Shown piece after piece: positions 22,504-34,726 of a DNA stretch of 64,000 nucleotides. The position numbers were made by a program, and so were the translations under genes. The notes beneath the pieces are model-generated. The model saw only the letters and a program-made list of their open reading frames with translations. It was not told the origin of the DNA and made no database searches. Location: positions 131,769,999 to 131,833,998 of the forward strand of contig CM066991.1 in the NCBI GenBank assembly GCA_033977485.1, read 5' to 3'. Every line of letters begins with the position of its first letter. Position 1 is the stretch's first letter. The DNA is from Hydrangea macrophylla. Lineage: Eukaryota; Streptophyta; Magnoliopsida; Cornales; Hydrangeaceae.

Positions 22504-25503
22504 TGTGGATATCGCAGGTTGACCTACCCACAGCTTTTCTTAAAATCTTTTCTAAATTTCAATTTCAAAAACAAATGAGTCGCCACTTAATTTTAAAAGG
22601 AAAATTAAGAAACCATTAAAAAGGAAACTGATCTTTTGCGAAACCAAAGATTAACTAGGTCCGGGGATTATGGAATGAGAGAGGAAGGAGCCCGTCGGAC
22701 TAAAACACCCTCTCTCATCCTATCTTGCGATAGGCCTCTACTCAACATCCTTTTAATCAAATTTATTAATCTAAGTATGCCCTCAACTAATACATATATA
22801 CATATACATTACAAAAAGCATGTCCAAAAGGGTGTAAAATTGCAAATGGCAAAATATCATTCAAAAGCCACATAATTCAAGTAACAAGCGATATGATATG
22901 CAATAGAGAACAAGTGAACTTACCCGGGATCCAGCAGCGATAGTAAACGTGTAATGCATGCGAACAAAAGAAAATCCTAGAAGAGTCTCTAATCACATAT
23001 ACACATAAGGCAAAACCTAATTCTAAGGTGTCGCGCATTAAGTCGAAAAATCAAGTAAAAAAATCAAGGAATTTAATGAACTAGAGAGGGATTGAGAAAA
23101 TCGTACCTTAAGAGCGCTACAAAACAAGGGGTTAGTCCACATGATATGCAAAATATGATGTTAGAAATAATAATCCTAAATTTCTAGCTTAAATCCATCT
23201 AATGTAATTAAATTCAAAGCAAATAAATCTTAATTACGAATGCCAAACCATATGATTGAACATGTACATGGACAAGGATAAACTATGAAATACTCTTAAA
23301 CCTTGAATTCAAACTCAACTAATCATTATTAAAGCATAGTTCAAATCTTAGATCATAAGAAAGTCATTTAGGCCCTTATTTACAAGGTAAGTCAAATGTG
23401 TCATAAAAACTCTGAAAATTGCAGAGAGCAGACCAGACATTCAAAAATAGGAATAAAATACTTTCGACAGTTGGATCTTAATGATTTTTGGATATGTTAT
23501 ACCTCTGTGAGTCTAGTTTCCAAATCAAAAAGAAAATCGAAGTTTCAACGGTTAGATCTCCGGGAATATGGAAAACACTAGACGTCACTCAGCATCTTAC
23601 AACCTCCTGTCCAGAATTCTTGCACGATTTATTAAAAATAGTAAAAAAATCAGAATTGCTTTGTTCTTTTTAGGGTGACTTCCTAACACCTTAATCTACT
23701 TGGAAAAAATTATTTTGGGTCATGGAAACTTTATTAGAACTCTGATTTAATTATTTCAAAAGAGTGTTGCTGTTCTGAAACTATTCTGAAATTCTGGACA
23801 GATTGTTGTTGCTTCACAAAAACCATGATCAAACCATTCTAAACATGAAACCACCTCAAGACAAAAATTACAGTGGTAGGACAATGTGTTATTGACACTT
23901 TCCCGTTGGTTTCACTTGATTTCAACGGTTAGATTTCGAACTAAAAATCTTTGATCAAAAACAGTTTATGGATTCACTGTTTTTATTTTGCTAGTTCAAC
24001 TTTTATTTGGTAACTCCAACTATAAAATCATGAAGTTGAGTTAAACCAAACCACTTCTCCCACCACTTGATGGCCATGGGAGACCACAAACCTTTATTCT
24101 TCATAGATTTCAAATGAAATATGGATGGACTTCATGAAATCTATAAGTTGTAGAATCTAAACCATGGGGATGAGTTTAGACTCAAAACTACATTCTCCTA
24201 CCATTTAATGGTCATTGGAGAATGGGGAGGGGGTTATGACCATGACTCATGAGCCTTAAAGGAATATTGAAGGGATTCCTCAAGACATCAAGTTTAAAAG
24301 ATCCAAATCATGAGTATGGACTTGGATCCTCTTGTGAAGTGTTAATTAAACTTTAACTTCCTATATGAAGCACAAGCCTACATAGGTGTTCAAAAGATCA
24401 TGCTCTAGAGATCAAAGGAGATATTGAAGATCTCCAAGACCTTCAAGAGAAGAAAATAAACAAAAGAATGGAAGAAAACAACATGGAAACAAAAGAAAAC
24501 TCCTAAGTTTACTTGATGAACAAAGGGAATAATGAAAGATTTTAAAACTAGAGATGGGAAGAAAGGATAAGCTAATAATCTATGATTAGAGGATCACCTC
24601 CAAAATTATCCTCAAGGTTTTCTTTCCTTTGAAGATATTCCAAGCTCTTCTCTCTAATTCTTTAAAACACTTGTTTTCTCTAACAAATTGTTGGTGAAAT
24701 GGAAGTATATGCTCTCTCTCCCAATATCTCTCTTGGTGTTCTTCTTGGTCTCTCTCTTTTTTTTTTTTTTTGCTCTCTTCCCCCCCCTCCTTTCTTCATG
24801 AAGATACCTCTTCATTTATAGGCAAAATCAACAGATATTTTTGGTGAATTTCGGAGTGAAAAACAGGTGTAATTCCCTCATTAGTTGGTACAATGTGTAC
24901 TTTCTGAAATTATGCAGACTGCTGCCCAGCGCGGCAGTCCAGACACTGACGCGGCAGTCCGTGACTGCCGCTGCGGCATTCATCAAATGCCGTTGCGGCA
25001 CTTAATGATTGCCGCGCGGCATTCACCAAATGCCGCGCCAATTAATGGATTGCCGCAATTTTGTCAGTCTTACTTTATCAGTTTTTTGTTCTTATCTGCA
25101 TGCGCATACGTAATGCTCTGCAAAATACAGATTTTAAAAGCAAACGGCAGTCAGAAACCTGTGGCGGCACTTGATGAGTGCCGTAACGGCACTCTGTGAC
25201 TGCCGTGCGGCAGTCACCAAATGCCGCGGAATCCCACCGTGTGCCGGTTTTGACTAAAATTCCCCTTTTAGGTCTTTTCCCTTTTTGAAACAAATTATTT
25301 TTGAATATCTTTTCCAAAAGTTGTGTTTTATATCAGAATTTTCCTAAGTACCTGGTATTTCCCTCTTTCTGTGAAATTTTATCGCGTTTTAGGGACTTTC
25401 TGAAGAGCTTGGAATACTTCAAATCTTTCGGTCCTTATCATCATCGGACTTGGAGGTGACACTCTCCTAAATTTGACGTCTGGTCAAAATTGGGGTGTCT
25501 ACA
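22504..25503 (-). repeat. 5' LTR of the Tat element
   Basis: A 3,000-bp LTR, TG to CA, the partner of 8669-11668 with one difference found. In sense it begins at 25503 and carries the hairpin cluster (about 24917-25235) near its 5' end. It should hold the element's promoter; I could not place a TATA box with confidence. Confidence 0.95.
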
Positions 25504-26045
25504 CATGCCAAGGCATGAGGTGTCTTAATCTCAAGTTTAGCCATTTCCTGTTTATACCCCCGGAATTTCTTAAGTTCTTATTATGAAATCCCCCAAACAT
25601 TCCATTAACTACCCAATTATCTAATGAGTGTTTGTCTAAGTTTCGTATGGGTCCCAACGTGGGTCCCATATATTTTGTGAAGTTGCTATCGCACCTATCA
25701 ATTATACATTCTTTTCATTTATACCCTTATTTGGGTGTCCAAACTAATACCAAATGCTAAACATATATCATCATATAATATGAAAACATTTAAACAAATA
25801 ATCATGTAATCATATAAATGCATTTAATCACATAAAATGCACATATTTTTTAATCGGGCCCTTCACTGGGTCCCACTCCCAAACCTGTCCCTCCTCACTG
25901 GGGACTTTTTCAATTGGTGTCTTTTTTTGAACACCTTTTCCACGGGCGAATCCAAGCCTCCCCTTAATCCATTTTATACACTAATTATATTAATTAATGC
26001 ATATTAACATAGTAATTAACCCGTTCTCCGGGTACGGGTGTTACA

Positions 26046-26364
26046 GGAACTGAACACTGCCTTGTGTGTTTGGGGATCAGTCGACTGAGTTGAGAAAACA
26101 GTCGACTGGATGATGCCCCAGGGCAGGTGATTCTGCTTGAATAGAGCATCAGTCGACCGGACAACATCAGTCGACTGATAAATTCAGGCACCAGTCGACT
26201 GGGTCCCCGACACAGTCGAATGGACCGGGCTGTTGATCTTTTACACTTACTACTTTTGATGGTCAGTCAACTGGGTCCCCGATCAGTCGACTGGACCCCT
26301 GCTTTAAGAATTGAATTCTTTTGGGAAGTGTTCAAACTGGCAAAACTTTTTATAACTCTAATTT
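26046..26364 (+). mobile_element. Decayed LTR-like unit 1 (right part)
   Basis: It continues 5014-6717 after the nested insertion and is dense in CAGTCGACTG palindromes (at least five between 26078 and 26300). It ends where the next related unit appears to begin. Confidence 0.5.
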
Positions 26365-28503
26365 TATAACACCCATATTTGTGTTATTGCATTTGCATTT
26401 CATTGTCATGCATGATAATGCAATGTGACGTGTCTTATGACACTTGGTTGAGTGAGTTTTGACTCACGAGTTGATTTGGGTGTCTGTATTAGAGAACCCT
26501 TTGAAATTGTTGTGATTGAAGATTTATTGTTGTGAAGTCTCTCCGAGTATGAGACGGTCACTGTGGAATACTTTAAATGTTTATCTGAAAATAAATGTTT
26601 ACCTGTGCATTTCAATATCTGTATTATTTTTTGTTTTAGAATTTATTTCTGTTGTTAGATTTAGTATCCTGGTGAGAACGAATTAACACGTTATTAATTT
26701 GGTAGACTAATTAGCAACTTCGGAAACGTCATGTAGAAATTCGCGTTTTAGCGACCAAACGAAACTTAGTCGAAAACTTTTATAATTTTGAAGTTTCACT
26801 CGTAAAGCTATGAATAAGCTGTATAGAAAGTTTCAGAGGCTGATTAGGAGTTTGGAAAAACTCGTGGGGAGGTAAATGTAATTCCCCGAGAGTGTTGCCT
26901 ATATATAGATAGAGATGGATGAGATATTTCTCATAACTTCTAACCTAAAGTTCAAAAGGAGGCCAAAAGGGAGGCTAGAGGGAGATTTGATTGCTTAGAG
27001 CTTTGCGACGCCAAACGACGACCTTCTGTCAGTCTGTTTTCTCCCAGATTTCGTATTCGAGCTCCTCGAGGTAAGAGCTTCGTTCTGATACCCATTAGGG
27101 CCTGTTTGGCTAAGTTTTCCGAAAGGTTATTTTCTAGAATTTTTCATAAAAGTTGATAAATGGAATTCTGATCCATAGGAATTGTACTAGACGGACTTCT
27201 GCACGTTCTTTGTGCGCGGGTTTTCTTCAGATTGAATTATAGGAGCGTTATTTGGAGGTGAGTGATTCAACTATGTTCTTGGAATGATTTCTTGACATGT
27301 ATTCATGTTTTGTGTGAATAGCATGTATTAATTCTTAGAGATATCTTGTGTAGTTCATATTGGGCAATTATATTGATAAGTAGGCTCAATAGCACGGTGA
27401 TATGTTTTAATTACCGCGAGTATGGTGATATGTATTTGAGCATGTTAAGTTGCTTATGTGGGTCAGAAGGAGCACGTGGTCACCGTGCCATTTTGTGGAG
27501 CCGATATAGGCATTAAGGTCGCACGATTGAAGAGAAGAATCGTGGGTCTTACCCTTTCGCGTGGACTTATTGGCGAGGAGTCGCGGATTGGGAATATGGA
27601 CGGGCACGTGAGTCTCCGGCGACTAGTATGAAATGTTGGGATGTGAATGCGGACATGTTTATCATTCATGTACATATGTTGTTTTATTCACTAAGCTTTA
27701 GCTTAAACAAATCGAAATATGTGTGGTTATTCAAATAACCATTGCAGGTGTAAATGCTGGCGAGGAATCAGAGAAGTGAGTACGTGGGTTGGGAGTTCGC
27801 TTGGAAGACAACTTGAATGTTAACCTTGTAGTTTTGGGATCCTAGAAATGTTGTAATAAGAATTTGGTTGTTTTAACCCATGTTTAACTTAGTATGTTAG
27901 AATGGATATAGAACGTTGTAATAGACTATAACATGTTGTAATTATGTTTGGTAATGTTTTAATACAGCTAGAATTACTTTAGACTGAGTTTAGTTTGAGT
28001 TTGGATTGAGTGGTTGATCATTGGTGAAAGTTAGAAAGCTTTTTAAACTTGAATTCTGCAGATTGGGCTGCTGCCAGGGGAGCAGTCGACTGAGCAGTCG
28101 ACTGAACCCCTGTGTCTGTTAGCTACTGCTTCTTATATAGCAAAAGCAGTCGACTGGACCCCGCCCTCAGTCGACTGGACCCCCAGTCTCAGTCGACTGG
28201 AATTGCTCTTAAATCCCTGCCCTCTTCCGTCGACTGAGCAGTCGACTGAACCTCTGGCCTTAAAATGTGTTTTGTTTTCCGCTGCGTGTGTTCTTCAAAC
28301 CTAATTTTGGGAACGTTAATGAATTGGTTTAGCCTCGGTGGCGTGCCACGGGCTCCGGTTCCTCTATTGTGGGATCGGGCTGTGACAAATTTTAAATGGA
28401 TTTGACTTATATTTCCGCTGCTATTCACACTTTAATGGAACTGGATAAGCCTTGATGGCGTGCCACGTGTCCTATTTGCGCGCGTAGCGGGTGGGTCGTG
28501 ACA
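26365..28503 (+). mobile_element. Decayed LTR-like unit 2
   Basis: It starts TATAACACCC (compare TGTAACACCC of the solo LTR at 30250) and ends GGGTCGTGACA. It carries a TATA box (CCTATATATAG, about 26890), a GAGGTAAGAG donor motif (GT at 27071) and, near its 3' end, a cluster of CAGTCGACTG palindromes (28080-28240). Directly repeated relative to unit 1. No matching target duplication was found, so whether it is a solo LTR or a truncated element is open. Confidence 0.5.
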
Positions 28504-29030
28504 CATGTATACATTAAGTACTTGAGTTCTAGAATTCTCTAACACATACTATATAAACTCATGTAATCTATCCATCTTTCACCACTCTACATTTTTGTTT
28601 CTCTCTCTATGAACAATCCCTACCGACACTCAAATCATCTCCACCTGATACTCCAAGCTCACAAGGATTCATTCAGGGCTAATTTTATAACACTGCGATT
28701 TTGTAGATCATGTGAAAAACCTTATTTCTTGTTTTTGTTTTTTGGCCCATTTTCAGTTTTCATTTTCAAAAGAAAAAAACAAAAACGAATACCAAGCGCA
28801 TTCCTAATGTGCCATGTAATATTTTCTGTTTTTTATTATTATTATTATTAATAATATATATGATATGATTATAGTATTTTTTTTCTTTTTAGGGACTTCG
28901 TTTGTTCTTTCATTTTCTCGTGTTGTTTCGTAATTTGAACTTTTTCATATTTATGTTATGAGCTAATAGTAAAGAGTAAAAAAAAAAACATTAAATTAGA
29001 CTCCCGTGCATTGCACGGATTGTCGACTAG
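28504..29030 (+). mobile_element. Possible Helitron, 3' end at 29030
   Basis: The right end has the hairpin CCGTGC/ATT/GCACGG (29004-29018) and then CTAG before a T (29027-29031), the layout of a Helitron 3' terminus. The 5' end is not defined; 28504 is only the limit set by the neighbouring element. The interior is AT-rich with no Rep/helicase coding, so it would be non-autonomous. Confidence 0.4.
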
Positions 29031-29159
29031 TTGGTTCTGATTTGCAACAATAATGTAAGTTCAAGGGGCCAATTGAGGGAAAAGGAATATATGTATCCAA
29101 TTGAAAATACGGGTATAGTATGAGAGTGTAAAGTGTAATTAGGCCTATTATATATATAT

Positions 29160-29366
29160 GCAGTCCGGATCTTAAGCGGGCGTCAAAAGACGGACTTTGG
29201 AATGGACCACTTTTAGCGACGAAAATGTGGCTTTTAGCGACGAAATTTTTTGTCGCTAAAAATCATTGTTTTAGCGACGAAAATTTCTTTGCTAAAAGCG
29301 ACATTTTCGTCGCTAAAAGTAATGCGTCCCAAAGTCTGCTCCTTCACACCCGCTTAAGATTCTCGC
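29160..29366. mobile_element. Foldback MITE with TTTTAGCGACGAAAA palindromes
   Basis: The ends carry ATCTTAAGCGGG and, inverted, CCCGCTTAAGAT. Inside, TTTTAGCGACGAAAA-type sequence occurs several times in both orientations, so nearly the whole element can fold on itself. It is flanked on both sides by TATATATAT, so the target duplication cannot be read with certainty. Confidence 0.75.
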
Positions 29367-30249
29367 TATATATATATGTGCTATAAATATACTTGTAAAT
29401 GTTAAGCATTCACATTTCAAAACACAAATGTTAAAGAATATACGAAATACCACGCCCCCATTTTATGTGGGATCAACCTGGATAAGAGTAGATTGTTTAG
29501 TTTTAGCAAAGAATTATGTGACGATTTTAAATTTTGGGGTAAATTATATAAATACTCCTTCATGTATTGCCCTTTTTCACTAACATCCCCTAATTAAAAA
29601 TTCAAGAAGTTGACCCCCTCGACTATTTTTTTTTCCATGTTAAATTAATCCCGTCAAATACACCCCTCACAAGTACTTGAGGTGTCATTTTGTTTAGTTT
29701 TTTAGTTTAGGGTATTCGTGAAAAAGTACAATATATAAAGGGATGTATACATAATTTATCCTAAAATTTGTTTCAAAAACACAGGTGACAATGTCACCAC
29801 ATCAACTATAGTGGTGCTTGTTGAATTTTATTGAAATTTGTTTTAAATTGTCTCATTATCCATTTTTTTGGGGGGCAAATTACACTGACCTCTCTTGAGG
29901 TATATGACAATTATAGGGACCTCTAATTTAGTTTGGAAAATAACACTCACTTCCCCTCTACCTACTTTTTGAGTGTAAAATTACCAATTTACCCCTTATC
30001 TCATTATATATATGTGTATGTGTGTACATGTGTGTGTGTATTTGTGTGAGTGTGTGTGCGCGCACACATTAGATAAAATTATATATACATTATCAAATTT
30101 TACAGATTTAGATTTATAGTATTTAACCCTAGGTTTATAAAAATTTGCAGCTCGAATTTTTTTTTTTATTATAAAAATTTCAAATTTATTTTATAATCTT
30201 TTGCTTAACTTACAATAGTTTACCGATTTAGTTTTTAATATTAAGCCAT
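29367..30249. other. AT-rich intergenic DNA
   Basis: No gene seen. It contains (TG)n at about 30010-30060 and degenerate GGGTAAATTA / AATTATAGGGACC motifs (29537, 29876) like those seen near 36100-36180. These are probably worn foldback elements. Confidence 0.4.
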
Positions 30250-33200
30250 TGTAACACCCGTACTCGGAAAAGGTTTGGTTATTATATTAATATGCATTAA
30301 TTCATGTAATTAGTGTATATTATGGAGTAAGGGGAGGGCTTGGACTATCCCGTATGAAAAGTGTTCCGAAAAGGACACCATTTGAGAAAAGTCCCTAGTG
30401 AGGTGGGACATGTATTGGAATGTGATCCAATGACGGGCTAATTAGTAATTTGCATTTTAAATGATTAAATGCATTTTATATGATTACATGGATATTTGTT
30501 AAGTTGCTTTCATATTATATTGTTGTGTGTTAACATTAGTTTGGACACCCAAATAAGGGTATAAATGAAAAGATTTATAATTGGTAGGTGCTATAGCAAT
30601 TTCACAAAATATTTGGGACCCACGTTGGGACCCACGCGAAACTTAGACAAACACTTAGTATATAATTGGGTAGTTAATGAAATATTTTGAGAATTTCATA
30701 ATAGGAACTTAAGAAATTCCGGGGGTATAAACGAAAAGAGGGAAAAATGGGGTGATGACACCTCATGCTTGTGCATGAGAGTGTGTGTGTCAAAACATGA
30801 GACTTGTCTCATATTTGATGAAATTAAACAAGAGAAAGAAGGAGCTCGGGAGAGAAGACGGAACCGTCACCGACGACGTTTTTCGCCGTTCCGTCGCCGT
30901 CGTTAGCCGGATTTACGATCCGAGACCATTTTTGAACTCGTGGAGGTAAGAGAATCACATGCACGTAACTTGTTTTTATTTTCAGCAACGTTTTTCTGGT
31001 AACCGTTCTTGTATAGACGATTTTGTTGTACCAAAACTATGTAGGATTCATTTTGGAGTAGAAATTGAACTTAGATTTGGTGCAATTCACCATTTTCTAG
31101 CTTAATTTAGGTATAATCTTGCTAAGGTGAGGTTTCTATACTAAAGAATGATCGTGTTTAATTGTGTTCAAGGATTCAATAATGTTAAAGATAGTAATCC
31201 ATGCTTAGGAGTCATGAGAATGTTTGCTAGTATTGATTACTCATGCTTTGGAAATGTTAAAATGAGAATTGCATGTCTATTTTATGAGAATTATATGTGT
31301 TTACATGTTTATGTGATTATATGGTTATGTGGTAATCAATGAGTACCGGGGAAATGATTCATTGTTGGGAGTAATAAGGGAGGAGAAGAGGAAGAATCCG
31401 ATAAATACGAAAATCCAAGGAATAGAAGTGGCCACGGGACCAAGGGAGGTCTTAGGGTCTGAATGAATCATTAAACCGGTGACTCGGCGATTACAGCTAT
31501 TGTTGCCCCAAAGTGGAAACCTTAGAGGGGGGTGAATAAGGTTTTAGCGAAAATTAACCTTTTAAAAACAAAATTGCAAATTAATCACAATCACAAACAA
31601 TTATCTAAAGAGATAAGGGAAGAGATACTTGCAAACCAATTTTTCAAGTGGTTCGGCAATCGCACCCCGCAGCCTACGTCCACCCCTCAAGAACACATCT
31701 TGAGGATTCCTTTAATCCGATCTACTTCACGGGTGTAGATCAGACCGTTCCCGGATCACTTACGGGTATGCACCAAACTGTTACAAGAGTCTTCAATCTC
31801 TCCCAAAGAAGAAAACATCTTTTTTGCAATCAAGAATTACTAACCCTCACTCTTTACAATTGATTTGGATTCAAATTGAAACTCTCTATATAGAGTGGAT
31901 AGTACAAATAAAGCTCAATACAATTTTGCTCTCTCAAGAAATACAAATGAAAGATTATGAGCAAATTGATAAACTCACACAACTAGGGCTCAAATGATAA
32001 TGTTTAAAGATCAAAGAGATGTGTGATCAATACTATGTTTTCCAATCAAAATCTCAACCCCAAATAGCTTGGGAAAACATGTATTTATAGGCCTTGGAGG
32101 ATTATGGCCGTTAGTGGCAAGTTTGGTAATTAAAAACCCCTTTAAAAACTAGCCGTTATTGCCTTTCAGGTCGATTCAGTCGACTGGACCTTGAAGCAGT
32201 CGACTGGGCTTTGAAGCAGTCGACTAAGATGTGTTTACAGAGGGTTCTGTTTACATTCTGCTTACTTCAGTCGACTGCATCGGGCCCTCAGTCGACTGCC
32301 CCTCCCTGTTTGACAGCCTGACACATCTCCACTAAAATGGCCATAACTCCCTCTACAAAAATCGAATTTGTGATCCGTTTGATGTTTTGGAAACTAGATT
32401 CAAATACCTTTCCAACCATATAAGATTCAACATTTAATTATTTTCCAATTGGTTGGGGCATTGCTTTAAAGATGATCCACTTAAAATTTATTTCCAAAAC
32501 TTTAACTTTAAGAGTTTGTTTGAGCCTCTATGAGTGTGAGATCAAGATGCCTTACAATGATGGTCCTAGACTTCAACAAAGGATGAAATATCTTCAAGTC
32601 TTCAAGCTTGATCCTTGTTGAGCTCCTTGTAATCTTGATCTACATCAATTAAATCTTATGCACACAAAGATGTTAAAACATTGATACAATATTAATACAT
32701 GAGATTATATATGAGCATAAAAATGACTATGATAATAACAAAGAATGAATCAATATGAATCATGTAATTATCATAGCATATTTGACATCATCAAAACATA
32801 ATTAAAAATGCCTTAATATACCTTAAGGCTAACAGATATGAATTATGCATTATTTGTAGCATTGCACATGTTAAACATTCAATCACGTGTATATTATTCA
32901 CTAAGTGTAATGCTCAAGAAAACCGTTTTCCTTTAGTTGTGGTAAATAACAACCACCGCAGGTACAGAGCAATATCCGGATAGAAAGTGATGTGCTCGGG
33001 AATGGGGAGAGATTTGGGACTTGTAGTTATGTTTATAACTAGTAATATGGTGTAACTTGTAACTTAGACTCCTTGACTTATGGCTTAGAGCCTTGACTCG
33101 TTGTTAATGTACATTTGAAGGAACTTATGTAAATTTCTATGAAATCGGTCGGTTTATGTGTAAGTTGTATGTTGGATCATTCCGGAAAGTTCGGATACAT

Positions 33201-34094
33201 GGGTTGAAGACTTTAGTCAAGTTCCTTTTGTAACCAAATGTTTTGAATGGTTTGTAATCATTTTCCGAAGGAGTTATGTAAATGGTGGTTCATGGAGTTA
33301 TCTTGGTTTTGATTACTTACTTAACTCATTTGAAGTTGTAAACATTTGTTTTGAGTGAGAAAGAAAACTTGTATAGATTATTGTTATGTTTTTGCAAAGT
33401 TTGGAGACGTATTGATTTGGCCTTGAATTCATTCCTAGCAAGTTCATGTAAAGGAGTTTGGTTTGAAGGGAACTTGTTTTGATTCAATTGAAGTTAACAT
33501 CATGTTCTTTTAAAATGTTGGAGGAGCTTAATTTTATGTTTGAGAGTGTGTTGGAATGTTTTTGGAAGGTTTCTTAAGGTTTGATGGTGGCTTTAGATGT
33601 GTCCATGAGGTTGGATTTGGTATTGGTGAAGTTTGGAACTTATAAAATAGGGGAAATCTGCTAAAAATGTGGTTTTGCAGGAACCGGATCGATCCGGATC
33701 TTGAGCGGATTGATCCGAAGCACCTGGAGAGACCAGATATTGCATTCTGTCAAAACCGGATCGTTCCGGTTTTAAGGCGGATCGATCAGCAGGCCATATT
33801 GCTGCATTGATGATCTTTACGGAAACGGACATAACTCTAGAAAACTCGAATTCGCGCGCCGTTTTTTGCGTTGGAACCGAGACTCAAAGACCTATGTTTT
33901 GGTATAAAATTTGCTATACCTTATTAATTACCACTTTACCCTTGGGGCTATTTTGTAACAATAGAGTTGTTTTATGTTGATTAACACATGCGTTTTCTAG
34001 TAATTCGCATGTTCCTTTGCAAATTAATGTAATTGGGCGCTTGTAGCATTGTTACACGTGTCCTAATCCGCACGAGGCGGGTTGGGGTGTGACA
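30250..34094 (+). mobile_element. Solo LTR related to 6718-26045, inverted, split by another solo LTR
   Basis: It begins TGTAACACCC and ends GGGTGTGACA. Read backwards it matches the flanks of the Tat insertion along their length (for example CACGTGTCCTAATCCGCACG at the distal end). Without the nested 1,334 bp and its duplication it is about 2,506 bp, close to the 2,488 bp of the other copy. It has a GAGGTAAGAG donor motif (GT at 30946) and, near its 3' end, the CCGGATCGATCCGG palindromes (33679-33790). The flanks (GCCAT and ATTTA) do not match, so there is no visible target duplication. Confidence 0.8.
31501..32834. mobile_element. Nested solo LTR of 1,334 bp
   Basis: It begins TGTTGCCCC and ends GGCTAACA (TG/CA) and interrupts the 30250-34094 element exactly where the related copy at 6718 is continuous. 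The flanking 5-mers GCTAT (31496-31500) and GATAT (32835-32839) are a target duplication with one mismatch. It contains CAGTCGACTG palindromes (32168-32300). No coding sequence; the family is not identified, possibly Ty1/copia. Confidence 0.78.
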
Positions 34095-34146
34095 ATTTAA
34101 CTTTTTTGTCCAAGTAGCAGATGAAAGATATTAAAACATTTATTTA

Positions 34147-34307
34147 GAGTAATGCTATGCTTCCCAAATTTTTATCCCAAATGATGTTGAAGTGGGACCA
34201 CAGTTGAACCAATTCAACATCACAACCAATCAAAATCAAATAGGTCCACTACCACATGTGTTGGGAAATACTTTTGAGAAAGAAATTTGAAAAGCGTAGC
34301 ATTACTC
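34147..34307. mobile_element. Mutator-like MITE, 161 bp, 9-bp TSD
   Basis: The terminal inverted repeats GAGTAATGCTATGCTT and AAGCGTAGCATTACTC lie between identical 9-mers ATTTATTTA (34138-34146 and 34308-34316). The 9-bp duplication is typical of Mutator-like elements. Confidence 0.88.
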
Positions 34308-34536
34308 ATTTATTTATAAATATCAATAATAATTTAAAAACATAAAAAATCATCAACAAAATTTTTTACTACCACTTTAAAATGAAAAAAATAATAACAA
34401 TAATGAAAAAAAAAACAAACAAACACATCAACAAATTTTTTTTTTTAAATTGAAGAGTTATAATAGATTTTTGTTAGCTTTAATAAAAAAAAAAAAAAAA
34501 AAACATGCTCAGTGGAGTCTTTTGTATATATAAATA

Positions 34537-34711
34537 GAGGGTAATACTTGGAACAAACCAAAGACACAACTTTTGGGACACAACCCAAGAGATGTGTTTA
34601 TCTCTCTCCTGTGTCAATGTGGGGTCCAGTGACATCACATGAGAGATATAGACACATCTTTTAGGTTGTGTCCCAAAAGTTGTGTCTATGGGTGTGTCCC
34701 AATCTTTACTC
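34537..34711. mobile_element. Mutator-like foldback MITE, 175 bp
   Basis: The ends are GAGGGTAATACTTGG and CCAATCTTTACTC. The inner arms AGACACAACTTTTGGGACAC and GTGTCCCAAAAGTTGTGTCT are perfect inverses. It is flanked by ATAAATA on both sides (34530-34536, 34712-34718). Confidence 0.8.
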
Positions 34712-34726
34712 ATAAATACACACACA

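Larger units (their letters stand above)
8669..25503 (-). mobile_element. Full-length Ty3/gypsy retrotransposon, Tat lineage, with antisense gene
   Basis: A 16,835-bp element bounded by two 3,000-bp direct repeats and by the 5-bp target duplication CATGC (8664-8668 and 25504-25508). Transcription sense is minus, so the 5' LTR is 22504-25503. Order in sense: LTR, 3-base spacer, tRNA-Arg-type primer site, leader of about 1.2 kb, one gag-pol frame, long 3' region with tandem repeats and an antisense gene, polypurine tract, LTR. Two RNase H domains, a G-patch and no chromodomain point to the Tat (Ogre/Retand/Grande-like) branch. All parts look intact and the LTRs nearly identical, so it is young and may be autonomous. 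Confidence 0.95.
6718..26045 (-). mobile_element. Solo LTR (2,488 bp before interruption) carrying a nested Ty3 element
   Basis: It begins TGTCACACCCC at 6718 and ends GGGTGTTACA at 26045, with the 5-bp target duplication GGAAC on both sides (6713-6717 and 26046-26050). Removing the nested element 8669-25503 and its 5-bp duplication leaves 2,488 bp. Terminal TG/CA, the 5-bp TSD and the absence of coding sequence fit a solo LTR. A related copy lies inverted at 30250-34094. The sense strand is probably minus: on it lie the donor motif GAGGTAAGAG (8510-8501) and, further downstream, the palindromes CCGGATCGATCCGG (7045-7130). Confidence 0.85.
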
